Below are positions 13,955 to 21,667 of a DNA stretch of 64,000 nucleotides, one piece after another. Made by a program: the position numbers and the translations under genes. This DNA is from a virus, in the IMG/VR virus record IMGVR_UViG_3300025276_000029, positions 1 to 64,000 of that record, one strand, 5' to 3'. Each line of letters opens with the position of its first letter. Position 1 is the first letter of the stretch. The notes beneath the pieces were generated by a model. That model was not told the DNA's origin. It worked only from the letters and a program-made list of their open reading frames with translations, and made no database searches.

Positions 13955-14449
13955 TTATATCTTTTTAAACCAAGCCCTAATTTTACTTGTTGTATTTTGA
14001 ATATTGTGAAACTCTACATTATCTATTACTCCATCATCAACGAAATAAAAACCTATGTTTGCACTATAATGACTCCCGCCAAATGTAGTCATATAATATA
14101 ATGATAAGTCGTAATTAGTTGAACCTACTATAGAACTTAATTGATAATTCCTTGCAATAGTACCGTTAATAGTATACTTAGTATTTGAAATGAACTCTAA
14201 AGTATCATTAGGGTATTCAGTAGCAAATGATGTTACCATCTTAGTTAAAACCCATTTAGTTCCGTTAATTGCATTGCTATTACCAGTACCATTCTGTAGA
14301 GTACCACCGTTTGTGTAATTATCTTGCCACTTAGTGGTGTCTTGAGCTTCTGGGATATTAACCCATGGCTCATACTCATCTTTCTCACAAGATGTAGATA
14401 AGAATAATACTATTAAAGTAACTACCAATGTATATATTAATTTTCTCAT
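13955..14449 (-). CDS. Predicted surface-exposed lipoprotein
   Basis: 164 residues. A signal peptide MRKLIYTLVVTLIVLFLSTS is followed by the lipobox Cys at 21. The residues after it, EKDE (positions +2 to +5), match the Bacteroidetes lipoprotein export signal X-K-(D/E)2 that sends lipoproteins across the outer membrane. The mature part is Asn/Thr-rich and beta-stranded (GTKWVLTKMVTSFATEYPND and TKYTINGTIARNYQLSS), like a small lipocalin-type or beta-sandwich domain. A phage-coded surface lipoprotein would fit superinfection exclusion by receptor masking, as T5 Llp does from the inner leaflet. This is inference; the export signal itself is plain in the sequence. Confidence 0.8.
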   Translation of the reverse strand: MRKLIYTLVVTLIVLFLSTSCEKDEYEPWVNIPEAQDTTKWQDNYTNGGTLQNGTGNSNAINGTKWVLTKMVTSFATEYPNDTLEFISNTKYTINGTIARNYQLSSIVGSTNYDLSLYYMTTFGGSHYSANIGFYFVDDGVIDNVEFHNIQNTTSKIRAWFKKI

Positions 14450-14472
14450 ACTGTAAATATATATATAAATAA

Positions 14473-14706
14473 TTACTTTTCCAAATCTTTTTTAATAAAT
14501 CTTACCGTAACACTTCCGATTTCAACTTCAATTAGGTCTCTGTGTTCAAATCCAGTACCTTCTGGATTGGATTTGTAGAACAAATGTTCATCCATATCTT
14601 TATGTCTCTTATCTTCTAGTTCATATACTAGAGTTAATCCATTATTGTTAATTTTTTCATTATTAATTATCTCTGAAACTGTGTTTATTAATTCTTCGTA
14701 CCTCAT
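14473..14706 (-). CDS. Hypothetical protein, 77 residues
   Basis: From ATG 14706: MRYEELINTVSEIINNEKIN, then GLTLVYELEDKRHKDMDEHL, then EHRDLIEVEIGSVTVRFIKK. One helix is followed by a beta sheet. The alternative upstream start would overlap the previous gene heavily. It lies one base after the stop of the 14708 gene. No motif is recognised. Confidence 0.55.
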   Translation of the reverse strand: MRYEELINTVSEIINNEKINNNGLTLVYELEDKRHKDMDEHLFYKSNPEGTGFEHRDLIEVEIGSVTVRFIKKDLEK

Positions 14707-14707
14707 A

Positions 14708-15004
14708 TTAAAATTTAGTAAATATTTTCTGTAAAAACAATTTAACTTTCTGACCAAATGTTTTTTTTATTATTATAACCTTACTTGGGTTTTTTTTAAC
14801 AATATTACCTAACCCAGACTTAAGTTCGTTTATATATAAACCTTTCTTTAGTTCTACGTTTTGTCTAATTCCCTTTATGTCGTTTTGAACAGCGTCAATG
14901 GTTTCAACTCTTTCTATATTCTCCTCACCATCTAATTCTTTTATAAACTTTTTAGTTTGTCGATTAGCTTTGTCTAATATATCTTGTACTGTTAAATCTT
15001 TCAT
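14708..15004 (-). CDS. Hypothetical basic helical protein, 98 residues
   Basis: From ATG 15004: MKDLTVQDILDKANRQTKKF. It is helical and ends in a strongly basic segment (VIIIKKTFGQKVKLFLQKIF). A TATTTATT late-like box lies about 45 nt upstream. The basic amphipathic end could bind membrane or DNA. It is in an operon with the 14473 gene. The function is unknown. Confidence 0.55.
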   Translation of the reverse strand: MKDLTVQDILDKANRQTKKFIKELDGEENIERVETIDAVQNDIKGIRQNVELKKGLYINELKSGLGNIVKKNPSKVIIIKKTFGQKVKLFLQKIFTKF

Positions 15005-15108
15005 TATTACTAATTTAGGTAAAATACACCTATTTGTAAACACTATTCCTTTAATAAATATTTACATACTGATATATATTCACTATATTTAAATAAATTA
15101 TATATATT

Positions 15109-15450
15109 ATGACAAATATTTTTATTTATTCATTCATTGTATACGGAGTATGCAATATACTTATTTGGGGTAGTAACTTCAAATGGTGGAGAAGTTTTTT
15201 ATCTAACTTTGGTGAAGGTGATTACAGTCTACATAAGTTATTCACATGTTTTATGTGTTTACCTACTTGGATTGGCGCTGGACTTAGTGCGTTATCAATT
15301 TATCTTGGTGATGGGTCTTTAGCTATTACAAACCATTTAGGTTTTGATAATATTGCTATTATCCTTTTATTAGATGGTGTGTTTGCTTCAGGTATTGTTT
15401 GGTGTATTAACACTGTTCAAGAATACTTTGAAAATAAAACTAACGATTAA
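15109..15450 (+). CDS. Membrane protein with CxxC loop (DUF1360-like)
   Basis: 113 residues with about three membrane segments: 2-20 (NIFIYSFIVYGVCNILIWG), 50-68 (LPTWIGAGLSALSIYL) and 82-103 (NIAIILLLDGVFASGIVWCI). C47 and C50 in LHKLFTCFMCLPTWIGA precede the second helix. This arrangement is seen in small membrane proteins related to DUF1360, found in phages and bacteria; their function is unknown. It is on the plus strand, opposite to its neighbours, and its 3' end overlaps the antisense sigma-like fragment at 15440-15562. Confidence 0.7.
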   Translation: MTNIFIYSFIVYGVCNILIWGSNFKWWRSFLSNFGEGDYSLHKLFTCFMCLPTWIGAGLSALSIYLGDGSLAITNHLGFDNIAIILLLDGVFASGIVWCINTVQEYFENKTND

Positions 15451-15562
15451 GGTGTTTAAACTTTTCTTTTAATATCTTTCTAACTCGGAAAAGATATACT
15501 TTAACTTGGGTCTCATTGGGACCCATTTTAGTTCCTATCTCTTCGTAACTATTACTTTTCAA
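15440..15562 (-). pseudogene. Orphan sigma-70 region 4 (ECF-like) fragment, 40 codons
   Basis: The minus-strand frame from TTG 15562 to TAG 15440 reads SNSYEEIGTKMGPNETQVK, then VYLFRVRKILKEKFKHL. This is the DNA-binding region 4.2 pattern of ECF sigma factors (S-Y-x-E-I-x-x-x-[ML]-x-x-x-x-x-x-V-K-x-x-L-x-R-x-R-x-x-L). There is an in-frame stop right before the TTG and no ATG, so it is either a decayed remnant or a tiny region-4-only protein. It lies after the terminator of the 15651 gene, which argues for a remnant. A complete RpoD-like factor exists at 27123-27968 but is not of ECF type. Confidence 0.55.
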
Positions 15563-15596
15563 CTAAGGTAATAAAAAATAACCAGTAAAACAAAAA

Positions 15597-15616
15597 AAAC
15601 TTCAATTAAGAAGTTT
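15597..15616 (-). terminator. Rho-independent terminator
   Basis: AAACTTCTTAATTGAAGTTT with eight or more U following on the minus strand. It ends the 15651-16271 gene. Confidence 0.75.
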
Positions 15617-15650
15617 TAGTGGTGTAGATATTATATGTTTGGTGATTAAA

Positions 15651-16271
15651 TTAAGATTGTCCGAATTTCGATTCTTCACATACTGGACATACTTCGTTTT
15701 CGTCACATTTACAAACAACGTTACTTGAGTGTTCTTCTAGTATAATCTTTTCACTCTTGGGCGGTAGTTCTATCTCTTGACCTTTAATCTTTGTAGTGTT
15801 AGATTCTGTCGTATCAATTGGCCCATCTACTTTATCTTCAGGTTCATTATTAAGACTTTCTTTAACTTCATTAAATTCTATTTCTATATCTTCATTTAAT
15901 GTAGGTAGTTTTTCTAATTCACTAAATCTAAACTTAAGTGTACTTAATTTTTTTAATGAACTTTTCTTAAAAACTTCTTGTAGTTCCTTTACTTTAACTT
16001 TAAATAGTTCTTCTTTATTTTCCTTTTCTATATTAATAGTGATAATACCTTCAACATACTCTAATAAGTCGTCAAAAGTTACTTTCTCTTTTTCAGTGTA
16101 AAACATGTAGTAGTTTTTACCTTCTTCGACTAGTTCTTTTCTGATTATATCAGATTCTGGCACCGTCCAACCATCTTTAAATACAGCGTCTACGACCTGT
16201 AGACCTTGAATGTACCTAATACCTACAATGTAGGGTTGTAGTGAGTCTAGTTTGTTTTGTATTTCGCTCAT
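15651..16271 (-). CDS. Hypothetical protein with C-terminal Cys cluster
   Basis: 206 residues. The N-terminal 90 residues are an alpha/beta domain (SLQPYIVGIRYIQGLQVVDA and WTVPESDIIRKELVEEGKN). Then comes a Glu/Lys-rich helical stretch, a disordered acidic linker around 140-170, and a terminal CKCDENEVCPVC (about 189-200) that looks like a zinc knuckle. Proteins of this general plan occur in T4-like phages of marine hosts without an assigned role. A single-strand nucleic acid or protein-adaptor function would fit the zinc tail. This is not demonstrated. Confidence 0.65.
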   Translation of the reverse strand: MSEIQNKLDSLQPYIVGIRYIQGLQVVDAVFKDGWTVPESDIIRKELVEEGKNYYMFYTEKEKVTFDDLLEYVEGIITINIEKENKEELFKVKVKELQEVFKKSSLKKLSTLKFRFSELEKLPTLNEDIEIEFNEVKESLNNEPEDKVDGPIDTTESNTTKIKGQEIELPPKSEKIILEEHSSNVVCKCDENEVCPVCEESKFGQS

Positions 16272-16283
16272 AAAACTTTATTA

Positions 16284-16496
16284 TTACATATAAACACCAC
16301 TAATTATTGATGTTAGTATATATGAAATGGACATACTCAATATCCATAATGAACTGTCGTCTATTTTGTACTTTTGAGGGTTGTCGGAATCTGACTTAAC
16401 CCATGCTTGTCCAAAATAATATAAATGTCTAGTCACATTAAGTGAAGACATCATTAAGACTATTAACAGTAGTTTGTTGAGTATATCCATCCACAT
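16284..16496 (-). CDS. Small two-helix membrane protein
   Basis: About 70 residues. MDILNKLLLIVLMMSSLNVT forms the first membrane segment, a soluble loop with a WVKSDSDNPQKYKIDD stretch follows, and SLWILSMSISYILTSIISGV is the second. The ATG at 16490 is as likely as that at 16496. Both ends lie on the same side of the membrane. It sits between the H1-like gene and the 15651 gene in one operon. The function is unknown. Confidence 0.55.
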   Translation of the reverse strand: MWMDILNKLLLIVLMMSSLNVTRHLYYFGQAWVKSDSDNPQKYKIDDSSLWILSMSISYILTSIISGVYM

Positions 16497-16503
16497 AATA
16501 TTA

Positions 16504-16677
16504 TTAGGCGTTTTTCTTTGCAGAAATTTCTTTTCTTAGTTCTTGCGCTACATTTTTTATTTCTTGTAACCCTTGTCTAACTCTAGTACCTGCAGCTTTA
16601 TTCCCTTTTTCATCGAACTTCTGAACATCTTCATTAAGACCTTCTAGAATAGCTTTCATGTTTTCAAATTTTTCCAT
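16504..16677 (-). CDS. Bacteroidetes-type histone H1-like protein
   Basis: 57 residues, ATG 16677, stop 16504. MEKFENMKAILEGLNEDVQK, then FDEKGNKAAGTRVRQGLQEI and an end KNVAQELRKEISAKK. The central GNKAAGTRVR-x-G-[ML]-Q-[ED]-[IL]-K motif is the hallmark of the small Hc1/H1-like proteins abundant in Bacteroidetes, which usually also have a Lys/Ala-rich tail; here the tail is minimal. It is expected to associate with the nucleoid. It could help to condense phage DNA or interfere with host nucleoid organisation. It is clearly of host-lineage origin, which supports the host assignment. Confidence 0.82.
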   Translation of the reverse strand: MEKFENMKAILEGLNEDVQKFDEKGNKAAGTRVRQGLQEIKNVAQELRKEISAKKNA

Positions 16678-16694
16678 TTTTTCGTTTTTTTTTA

Positions 16695-16898
16695 TTATTC
16701 GTTATTATTTGATTCATCCGTAGTGATATATTTAATCCACGTATCAATCATATTGTTTGTTGTAACAATTTTTTTTAATTCATCTTTTATCTTACTAACT
16801 TTCGTTTCAGACGTGTATTCATTGTTATTGATGATACTCTGTAAGTTTTCTTCAGATTTTAATTTATCTAAAGTTAATTCAGTAGTAACTATTTCCAT
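16695..16898 (-). CDS. Small hypothetical helical protein
   Basis: 67 residues from MEIVTTELTLDKLKSEENLQ. The ATG three codons earlier (16907) sits on the predicted transcription start of the promoter at 16913-16943, so 16898 is the better start unless the mRNA is leaderless. It is helical, with a middle NNEYTSETKVSKIKDELKK and a tail ending DESNNNE. It leads the operon containing the H1-like gene. The function is unknown. Confidence 0.55.
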   Translation of the reverse strand: MEIVTTELTLDKLKSEENLQSIINNNEYTSETKVSKIKDELKKIVTTNNMIDTWIKYITTDESNNNE

Positions 16899-16912
16899 TA
16901 GTCTCATAGATA

Positions 16913-16943
16913 CAAATATAGGACTATATTATTATAAAATCAA
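16913..16943 (-). promoter_or_regulatory. Host-type promoter TTGATT-N17-TATATTTG
   Basis: -33 element at 16938-16943, -7 element at 16913-16920, spacer 17. It would drive the 16898-to-15651 operon with the H1-like gene. Confidence 0.7.
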
Positions 16944-16945
16944 GT

Positions 16946-17437
16946 CTAAATGATGTTTTTCTGTCCTTTTTTTAAAGATTTGTCTAAAATAGTATAAACT
17001 TCTATGAAATTATCGACATCAGAACGAGTCTTGATGGTTTCATAAGAAAATAACTTAAACCACAATATACTTATAGTGGATGGTATGTGTGGCTTAGTTT
17101 CTTTGTTGGGTATAGAGTAATATACTTCATACATGAATTCTAAAAAGTAATCATATGCTTCTTTAGATTGGCTAAAGTTTATACCTTCATCTTTAAAGTT
17201 CTTTAAGTTTTTATCCCAACACCATTTAAAATGGCTTACTTTATCAACCTCTTGTGTTATTTCGTCACCCAAGTATGTATCAAACACAATAGCCAATAAT
17301 GATTGTATGAAATCTCCGTATAATTGTGAGCGCTCATGTTTTATATTATTAGCACTTAATAATACAACTATACTGTTTTCACTTAATGGTGTTCTAATAT
17401 AACTCAAGAATTCTATTTTTTTATTGGCATTATTCAT
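16946..17437 (-). CDS. Hypothetical protein, 163 residues
   Basis: MNNANKKIEFLSYIRTPLSE onwards. It is mostly helical and aromatic-rich, with SQLYGDFIQSLLAIVFDTY, HFKWCWDKNLKNF and a YDYFLEFMYEVYYSIPN segment. The C-terminal helices are basic. It is a soluble helical bundle. I know of similar-looking uncharacterised proteins in large myoviruses but can name no family. The promoter of the next operon overlaps its 3' flank. Confidence 0.6.
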   Translation of the reverse strand: MNNANKKIEFLSYIRTPLSENSIVVLLSANNIKHERSQLYGDFIQSLLAIVFDTYLGDEITQEVDKVSHFKWCWDKNLKNFKDEGINFSQSKEAYDYFLEFMYEVYYSIPNKETKPHIPSTISILWFKLFSYETIKTRSDVDNFIEVYTILDKSLKKGQKNII

Positions 17438-17476
17438 TATGTCACTAATATAATGAATATTATATAATAATAAATA

Positions 17477-18151
17477 TTACTTATCTAAATCTGGGTTTTT
17501 TATAATGTTTTCATTACCTTCATATGGTATGTACTTACCACCACCTAAAAATATTAGATTTTGCTTTCTATTTTTACCGTCTGGTCTATAAGAAACGTGA
17601 ATCCAACCTGAATAACCATTTACTGGTTTTTCATATATTAACTGGTCGTAATCTAAGTTCTCTCTAATCCAATCACCCATTTCTGTATTATTGAATTTAT
17701 TAATTCCTTTTCTCCAGTAGTAATCATCAATATCCATTGCTGAACCGTAACTACGCTTGCTAGGGTCTAAACCTACGCAATGTTGTGAGGTTTTTGACCC
17801 ACCTATAGCTTTATTTAATTCTGGTCCTCTAAACACCGAGTTTATCTTTATAGGTGCGTCTGTATGTTCTCTTAGTTTGTCAAAAACATTGATACATACC
17901 TCTTTAATTAATTCTAGTTGGTCATTAGTTGGTGTATTATCCAAACCTCTACTAATTGCTGTATTACTGTGTGTTACTTCAGCTAACGAAACATACTTTG
18001 AAACTTTTCCCATGTCTTTATCTTTTTTATTATCTATTATTATTTTTTCTTCCTTCGGTTCCACAATTTGTGGTTCTAGGTCATTATTAACCGTTTCAGT
18101 TTTTTTTGTTTTGAATAGGTTAACTAATAATTTTATTATCTTATATAACAT
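17477..18151 (-). CDS. M15-type (D-Ala-D-Ala carboxypeptidase fold) peptidoglycan peptidase
   Basis: 224 residues. The N-terminus MLYKIIKLLVNLFKTKKT is a basic/hydrophobic anchor-like segment, then an acidic linker to about residue 45. The peptidase_M15-type domain spans about 50-205: NSVFRGPELNKAIGG, then SQHCVGLDPSKRSYGSAMDI with H and D as zinc ligands, and WIHVSYRP with the last His. Such enzymes cut peptidoglycan stem peptides and serve as endolysins or tail-associated lysins. A TATTTATT late-like box lies 6 nt upstream of the start, so late expression as an endolysin fits. The N-terminal segment could act as a signal-anchor. Confidence 0.8.
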   Translation of the reverse strand: MLYKIIKLLVNLFKTKKTETVNNDLEPQIVEPKEEKIIIDNKKDKDMGKVSKYVSLAEVTHSNTAISRGLDNTPTNDQLELIKEVCINVFDKLREHTDAPIKINSVFRGPELNKAIGGSKTSQHCVGLDPSKRSYGSAMDIDDYYWRKGINKFNNTEMGDWIRENLDYDQLIYEKPVNGYSGWIHVSYRPDGKNRKQNLIFLGGGKYIPYEGNENIIKNPDLDK

Positions 18152-18179
18152 CTTATTAATAAATATCTGTAAAAAATAA

Positions 18180-18209
18180 AAAACCCTCCTTATTAGGGGA
18201 GGGGTTTTT
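18180..18209. terminator. Bidirectional terminator
   Basis: A hairpin of ACCCTCC / GGGGAGGGG type with A- and T-runs on both sides. It ends the 18317 transcript. Confidence 0.75.
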
Positions 18210-18230
18210 TAATAACTTATTATTCGTGTA

Positions 18231-18272
18231 TTACATTCCGTTTAATTGTTTTTTGAATTTAAGTCGTTTCAT
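18231..18272 (-). pseudogene. 13-codon vestige of the MKR-x-x-FK module
   Basis: ATG 18272 to TAA 18231 encodes MKRLKFKKQLNGM, nearly the first 13 residues of the modules starting the 18317-20131 protein (MKRIKFKNPFNGI) and lying inside the 20169-21620 protein (MKRLVFKKEFKGI). It is a truncated third copy or a mini-peptide, located between the terminator and the longer paralogue. Confidence 0.5.
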
Positions 18273-18316
18273 AATTTATAATAAAATTTTAATGAGTTTT
18301 TATTTTAAGCCGCTAA

Positions 18317-20131
18317 TTATCCCCAGTCTTCATATTCCTCTTCACCTCTATATTTAATCTTACCATTACCTAATGGTTCAAAGTAGTACTCCATTTGTTC
18401 ATCACTATCAATAAGTATAATTCCAAAATTTGGGTCCTTCTTTAACTTACGTGCTTTATCAGCACTTTTATAAACTTTTAAATCTTTTATTGTTGAGATT
18501 TGTGATATTTCATGCCCAACTTCTTCGTTGTCATAAAAACTCTCAGTAACTTCTTCTTCAATATCATCATCTTCATGCATACCTTCAAATACTTCGTCAA
18601 ATCTATCCTTATACAAGTCTCTTTCTATTTCAGATTCTTCGTCTGGTTTCATGTTAGCAAGTTGTTTTTCTATCTCATCATTACCTGCTTGCCTTAAGGC
18701 ATGGTTTCTTGGTTTACCTTTCGACTCACCCTTAGTTAAGTGGCTACCTTTTAGCCCTCTCTCACCACCCATTCCTGACCTAGCAGTTCCAGGTTTTATT
18801 GCGTTAGCTTCATCAACACCTAATATGGCAGCTTGTAATTCGTCAGGTAGTTCATCTTGACCTCCTGTTAATTTATCATTATCATTATATTCATCTGTGA
18901 ATGTAGCTTCGTCCACTTTAAACCCTTTTTGGTCTTCAGCACCTTCATCTCCTTCCGCTGCACCACCAGAATCAATAGCTTTATCAATTTCCTTCACTAG
19001 CATCTCTAGTTTCATTATAACAGCTGGTGAGTATGCGTTTGATTTCCCAGCTAGTTTTTTTATGATATCTAAAAGTTGAGTAGTAACTATCCTTTCTTTT
19101 GGTTTAAAGTCAGCTTTGGATATTGTATTTCCGTATTCCTTAAACTTTTTACCAATTGCACCTTTTGAAAGTGCCCCTAATTCTTCTTCTTCTTCTTTTA
19201 TATGAACTTCATTTTGGTTCATGATGTCAAAGTCGTTTTTGGTGATTTTACCATCATTGTTTAAATCAATATGTTTTTTTTGTTTATCAGTTAACTCTTT
19301 TTCATTAAGTGAGTTGTTTGATTCGTAGCGTCTTGTAGCTTCAACATATGTGCGATGAATCTTCTTAGCTGTGTCGATATCAATATTATCCCTTTCTAGT
19401 ATATCTTTTCTGAATATAACACCCATCTCCTCTCTAAATATATGCTCGAAGTGGCTTCCTAACCATTTTACCGCCTTTTTGGATTCTTTATATTCATCAT
19501 GTTCTGCAGGTGAGTGGCGTTTAGTGATAGAACCTTGGTCTCTTTCTAAATCACTTCTATGAGTAAAATTATCTAGAGCATCTTCATACGGTGCTTTTGC
19601 TTTCGCCATTTTAGTCATACTATATTTAAATGTATCTTCGAACCAATCATACGCACCAAGTTCTTTTGCAACCCTACCTGCATCACCAAGAGAGTGTCTT
19701 AATATTGGTTCCCATTTAACCGCCCATGAAGAGTTATCTTCCTCGTCATCATCATAACCATTTTTCTTCTCTAGTTCTGCATCTTGGTCGTATTCCGTTT
19801 GATACTCCTTAATAAGACCCTTTGATTTACCAAGAATATCATTAAACTTCTTATTTTCATCAAGTCTTGCGGCACCCTTAACTGTACCAAGTGTATCTTG
19901 TGATTTGAAACCCATTAAGTGTTTCATCTTTCGCATATCTTCATTAATTTGAGACTTGTTGCCAGATGTAAGTGCTGTAGCTTCGTTTATAGATGATTCC
20001 CACTTAAGTCTATAAGTTTCGTTACCATCAGTCATTTCAAACTCGTGACCATCAGTCTTGTAGGACTCTGGAATAAGTTTCTTTGCATTGTCTATCCCGT
20101 TGAATGGGTTCTTGAATTTGATTCTCTTCAT
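18317..20131 (-). CDS. Acidic virion-core-like protein, paralogue A
   Basis: 604 residues. Residues 1-108 form a module (MKRIKFKNPFNGI, IPESYK, MTDGNETYRLKWESS, MRKMKHLMGF, LGTVKGAARLDEN) shared with the 20169 gene product. Further on are a Glu/Asp-rich helical middle, an EF-hand loop DLNNDGKITKNDFD near 290, Gly/Ser-rich linkers, a very acidic region and a terminal small domain (FGIILIDSDEQMEYYFEPLG). Several [LIV]-x-E-[GASN] sites (SINEAT, LDEN, VDEA) could be prohead-protease cuts. I infer a head-core or internal protein. It is not recognisable as a known scaffold. Confidence 0.65.
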   Translation of the reverse strand: MKRIKFKNPFNGIDNAKKLIPESYKTDGHEFEMTDGNETYRLKWESSINEATALTSGNKSQINEDMRKMKHLMGFKSQDTLGTVKGAARLDENKKFNDILGKSKGLIKEYQTEYDQDAELEKKNGYDDDEEDNSSWAVKWEPILRHSLGDAGRVAKELGAYDWFEDTFKYSMTKMAKAKAPYEDALDNFTHRSDLERDQGSITKRHSPAEHDEYKESKKAVKWLGSHFEHIFREEMGVIFRKDILERDNIDIDTAKKIHRTYVEATRRYESNNSLNEKELTDKQKKHIDLNNDGKITKNDFDIMNQNEVHIKEEEEELGALSKGAIGKKFKEYGNTISKADFKPKERIVTTQLLDIIKKLAGKSNAYSPAVIMKLEMLVKEIDKAIDSGGAAEGDEGAEDQKGFKVDEATFTDEYNDNDKLTGGQDELPDELQAAILGVDEANAIKPGTARSGMGGERGLKGSHLTKGESKGKPRNHALRQAGNDEIEKQLANMKPDEESEIERDLYKDRFDEVFEGMHEDDDIEEEVTESFYDNEEVGHEISQISTIKDLKVYKSADKARKLKKDPNFGIILIDSDEQMEYYFEPLGNGKIKYRGEEEYEDWG

Positions 20132-20168
20132 CGTTTGTATTTATTTTTAGTTTTTTACACTTAATTTA

Positions 20169-21620
20169 TTAATTAGTCCATTCTGGGAATTTTTTACCCA
20201 TCACTATACTAAAATAGTCGTAATAATCGGTAATTAGTTGATTGAATCTATCGTGTTCTTCTTGGGACTCTACGCTGGTCTCTCCGTCATTCATAATCGT
20301 ATCTAACATATCGTCTAACATATCAGATGGGTCCATACCGTACTTAGTCGCAACCGCTGTAACTCGTTTTAAAAAGTTATTAGGTAATGATGCGATTACC
20401 GACTTAATAAAGGCCATGTCATCTTCACTTGGTAGTGCCATTTTGGGTTTTTTAGACTTTTTTTTAGCTTCGTCTAAATCTAAGTCACCTGGAAATTCTA
20501 AGTTTGGGTCTATATCTTCTAATTCTCTATCATCATATTCACCTCTTTTTGGGTTACGAAGACTATTAGGTGCTTGATGTGCATCAGGGAAAGATACGTT
20601 GTCGTCGTAATATTTGTTTTCACCATCATCATAATCATCAAATCTACCATCTTTATCTGGGTTAGTTACAATATCATCCCAACTACTTTTAAATCCTTGC
20701 ATACCTCCAGCAACTGGACCTTCACTTAATAAGTTCTTAGTCTTGTTAAGTACATCGTTAAATCTTGCATTTTCATCAAGTCTTGCAGAACCCTTAACAG
20801 TACCAAGAGTTTCTTTAGAAGAATAACCCATAAGGTGCTTCATCTTTTGCATGTCTTCACTCATAAGATTCTTATCTGAAGCTTTTAGGACAACCGCTCT
20901 ACCTTCTGTTAAGCTTCCTTCCCATTTGATTTCATATTTCTCATTACCATCAGTCATGTGAAATTGTTTTCCATTAACCTTATAAGATTCTGGAATAACA
21001 TTAAGTGCGTTTTCTATACCCTTAAATTCTTTTTTAAATACAAGTCTTTTCATTTTACTTTTTTTGTTAATTTTATTTTCTGATAATGCTATTGATTTAG
21101 AATCTTCATTACTCATTGAGCTATCCTTAATATCAGCACCACTAACTGTAGTTTTTGGACCTCTTACAGTTTCAGCGTCATCTCTCTTTTTCTTAGATGC
21201 TTTAATAGTCTTTACAAGATTCTCACCGAACTTTTCTCCAGTGAATCCAGCTTGGTCTGCTGTAACTACATTTGCGTAGTCTGGGGAGTTACCCATTCTT
21301 GCTGAACCAGCTATAGCTTCCTCAGCTCTTTTTTTGAATATTTCACTAGGTTCGTTCCCGTACTCAGCCATTTCTTGACCATTCATAATTTCCATTTGGT
21401 CATGGTACTCTTTTTCTTTGCTAGTATATTCGTTTTTAACAGGTTTGGAGTCGTCTTTCAATGGCTTGTCGTAGTCTTTCATTTGTTTAGCAACATCTTT
21501 ATTTGCAGCCTTATTTGTTTTTCCAGACTCATCTCGTATCTTTTTAGTTTTAGTTAAACCTGGCGCCTCGCTCTCTTCCTTTAACACTATTAAGTGTTTT
21601 TTGATTATATCTTTGTTCAT
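20169..21620 (-). CDS. Acidic virion-core-like protein, paralogue B (fusion)
   Basis: 483 residues. The first 190 are Lys/Asp/Glu-rich and low in order (MNKDIIKKHLIVLKEESEAP...). Then an internal Met at the position of base 21053 begins the same module as paralogue A (MKRLVFKKEFKGI, IPESYK, MTDGNEKYEIKWEGS, MQKMKHLMGY, LGTVKGSARLDEN). The remainder is acidic, with a C-terminal helical domain ending VMGKKFPEWTN. Candidate processing sites are LTEGR and LLSEGP. The retained internal start codon suggests that a module like paralogue A was fused behind another gene. A TATTTATA box precedes the gene. Confidence 0.65.
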   Translation of the reverse strand: MNKDIIKKHLIVLKEESEAPGLTKTKKIRDESGKTNKAANKDVAKQMKDYDKPLKDDSKPVKNEYTSKEKEYHDQMEIMNGQEMAEYGNEPSEIFKKRAEEAIAGSARMGNSPDYANVVTADQAGFTGEKFGENLVKTIKASKKKRDDAETVRGPKTTVSGADIKDSSMSNEDSKSIALSENKINKKSKMKRLVFKKEFKGIENALNVIPESYKVNGKQFHMTDGNEKYEIKWEGSLTEGRAVVLKASDKNLMSEDMQKMKHLMGYSSKETLGTVKGSARLDENARFNDVLNKTKNLLSEGPVAGGMQGFKSSWDDIVTNPDKDGRFDDYDDGENKYYDDNVSFPDAHQAPNSLRNPKRGEYDDRELEDIDPNLEFPGDLDLDEAKKKSKKPKMALPSEDDMAFIKSVIASLPNNFLKRVTAVATKYGMDPSDMLDDMLDTIMNDGETSVESQEEHDRFNQLITDYYDYFSIVMGKKFPEWTN

Positions 21621-21638
21621 AGTATTCTTATTTATATA

Positions 21639-21646
21639 TATAAATA
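21639..21646 (-). promoter_or_regulatory. Late-type promoter box TATTTATA
   Basis: Exact box, 18 nt before the ATG at 21620. Confidence 0.5.
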
Positions 21647-21667
21647 TCTTATTTTTACTTAAAGTTC

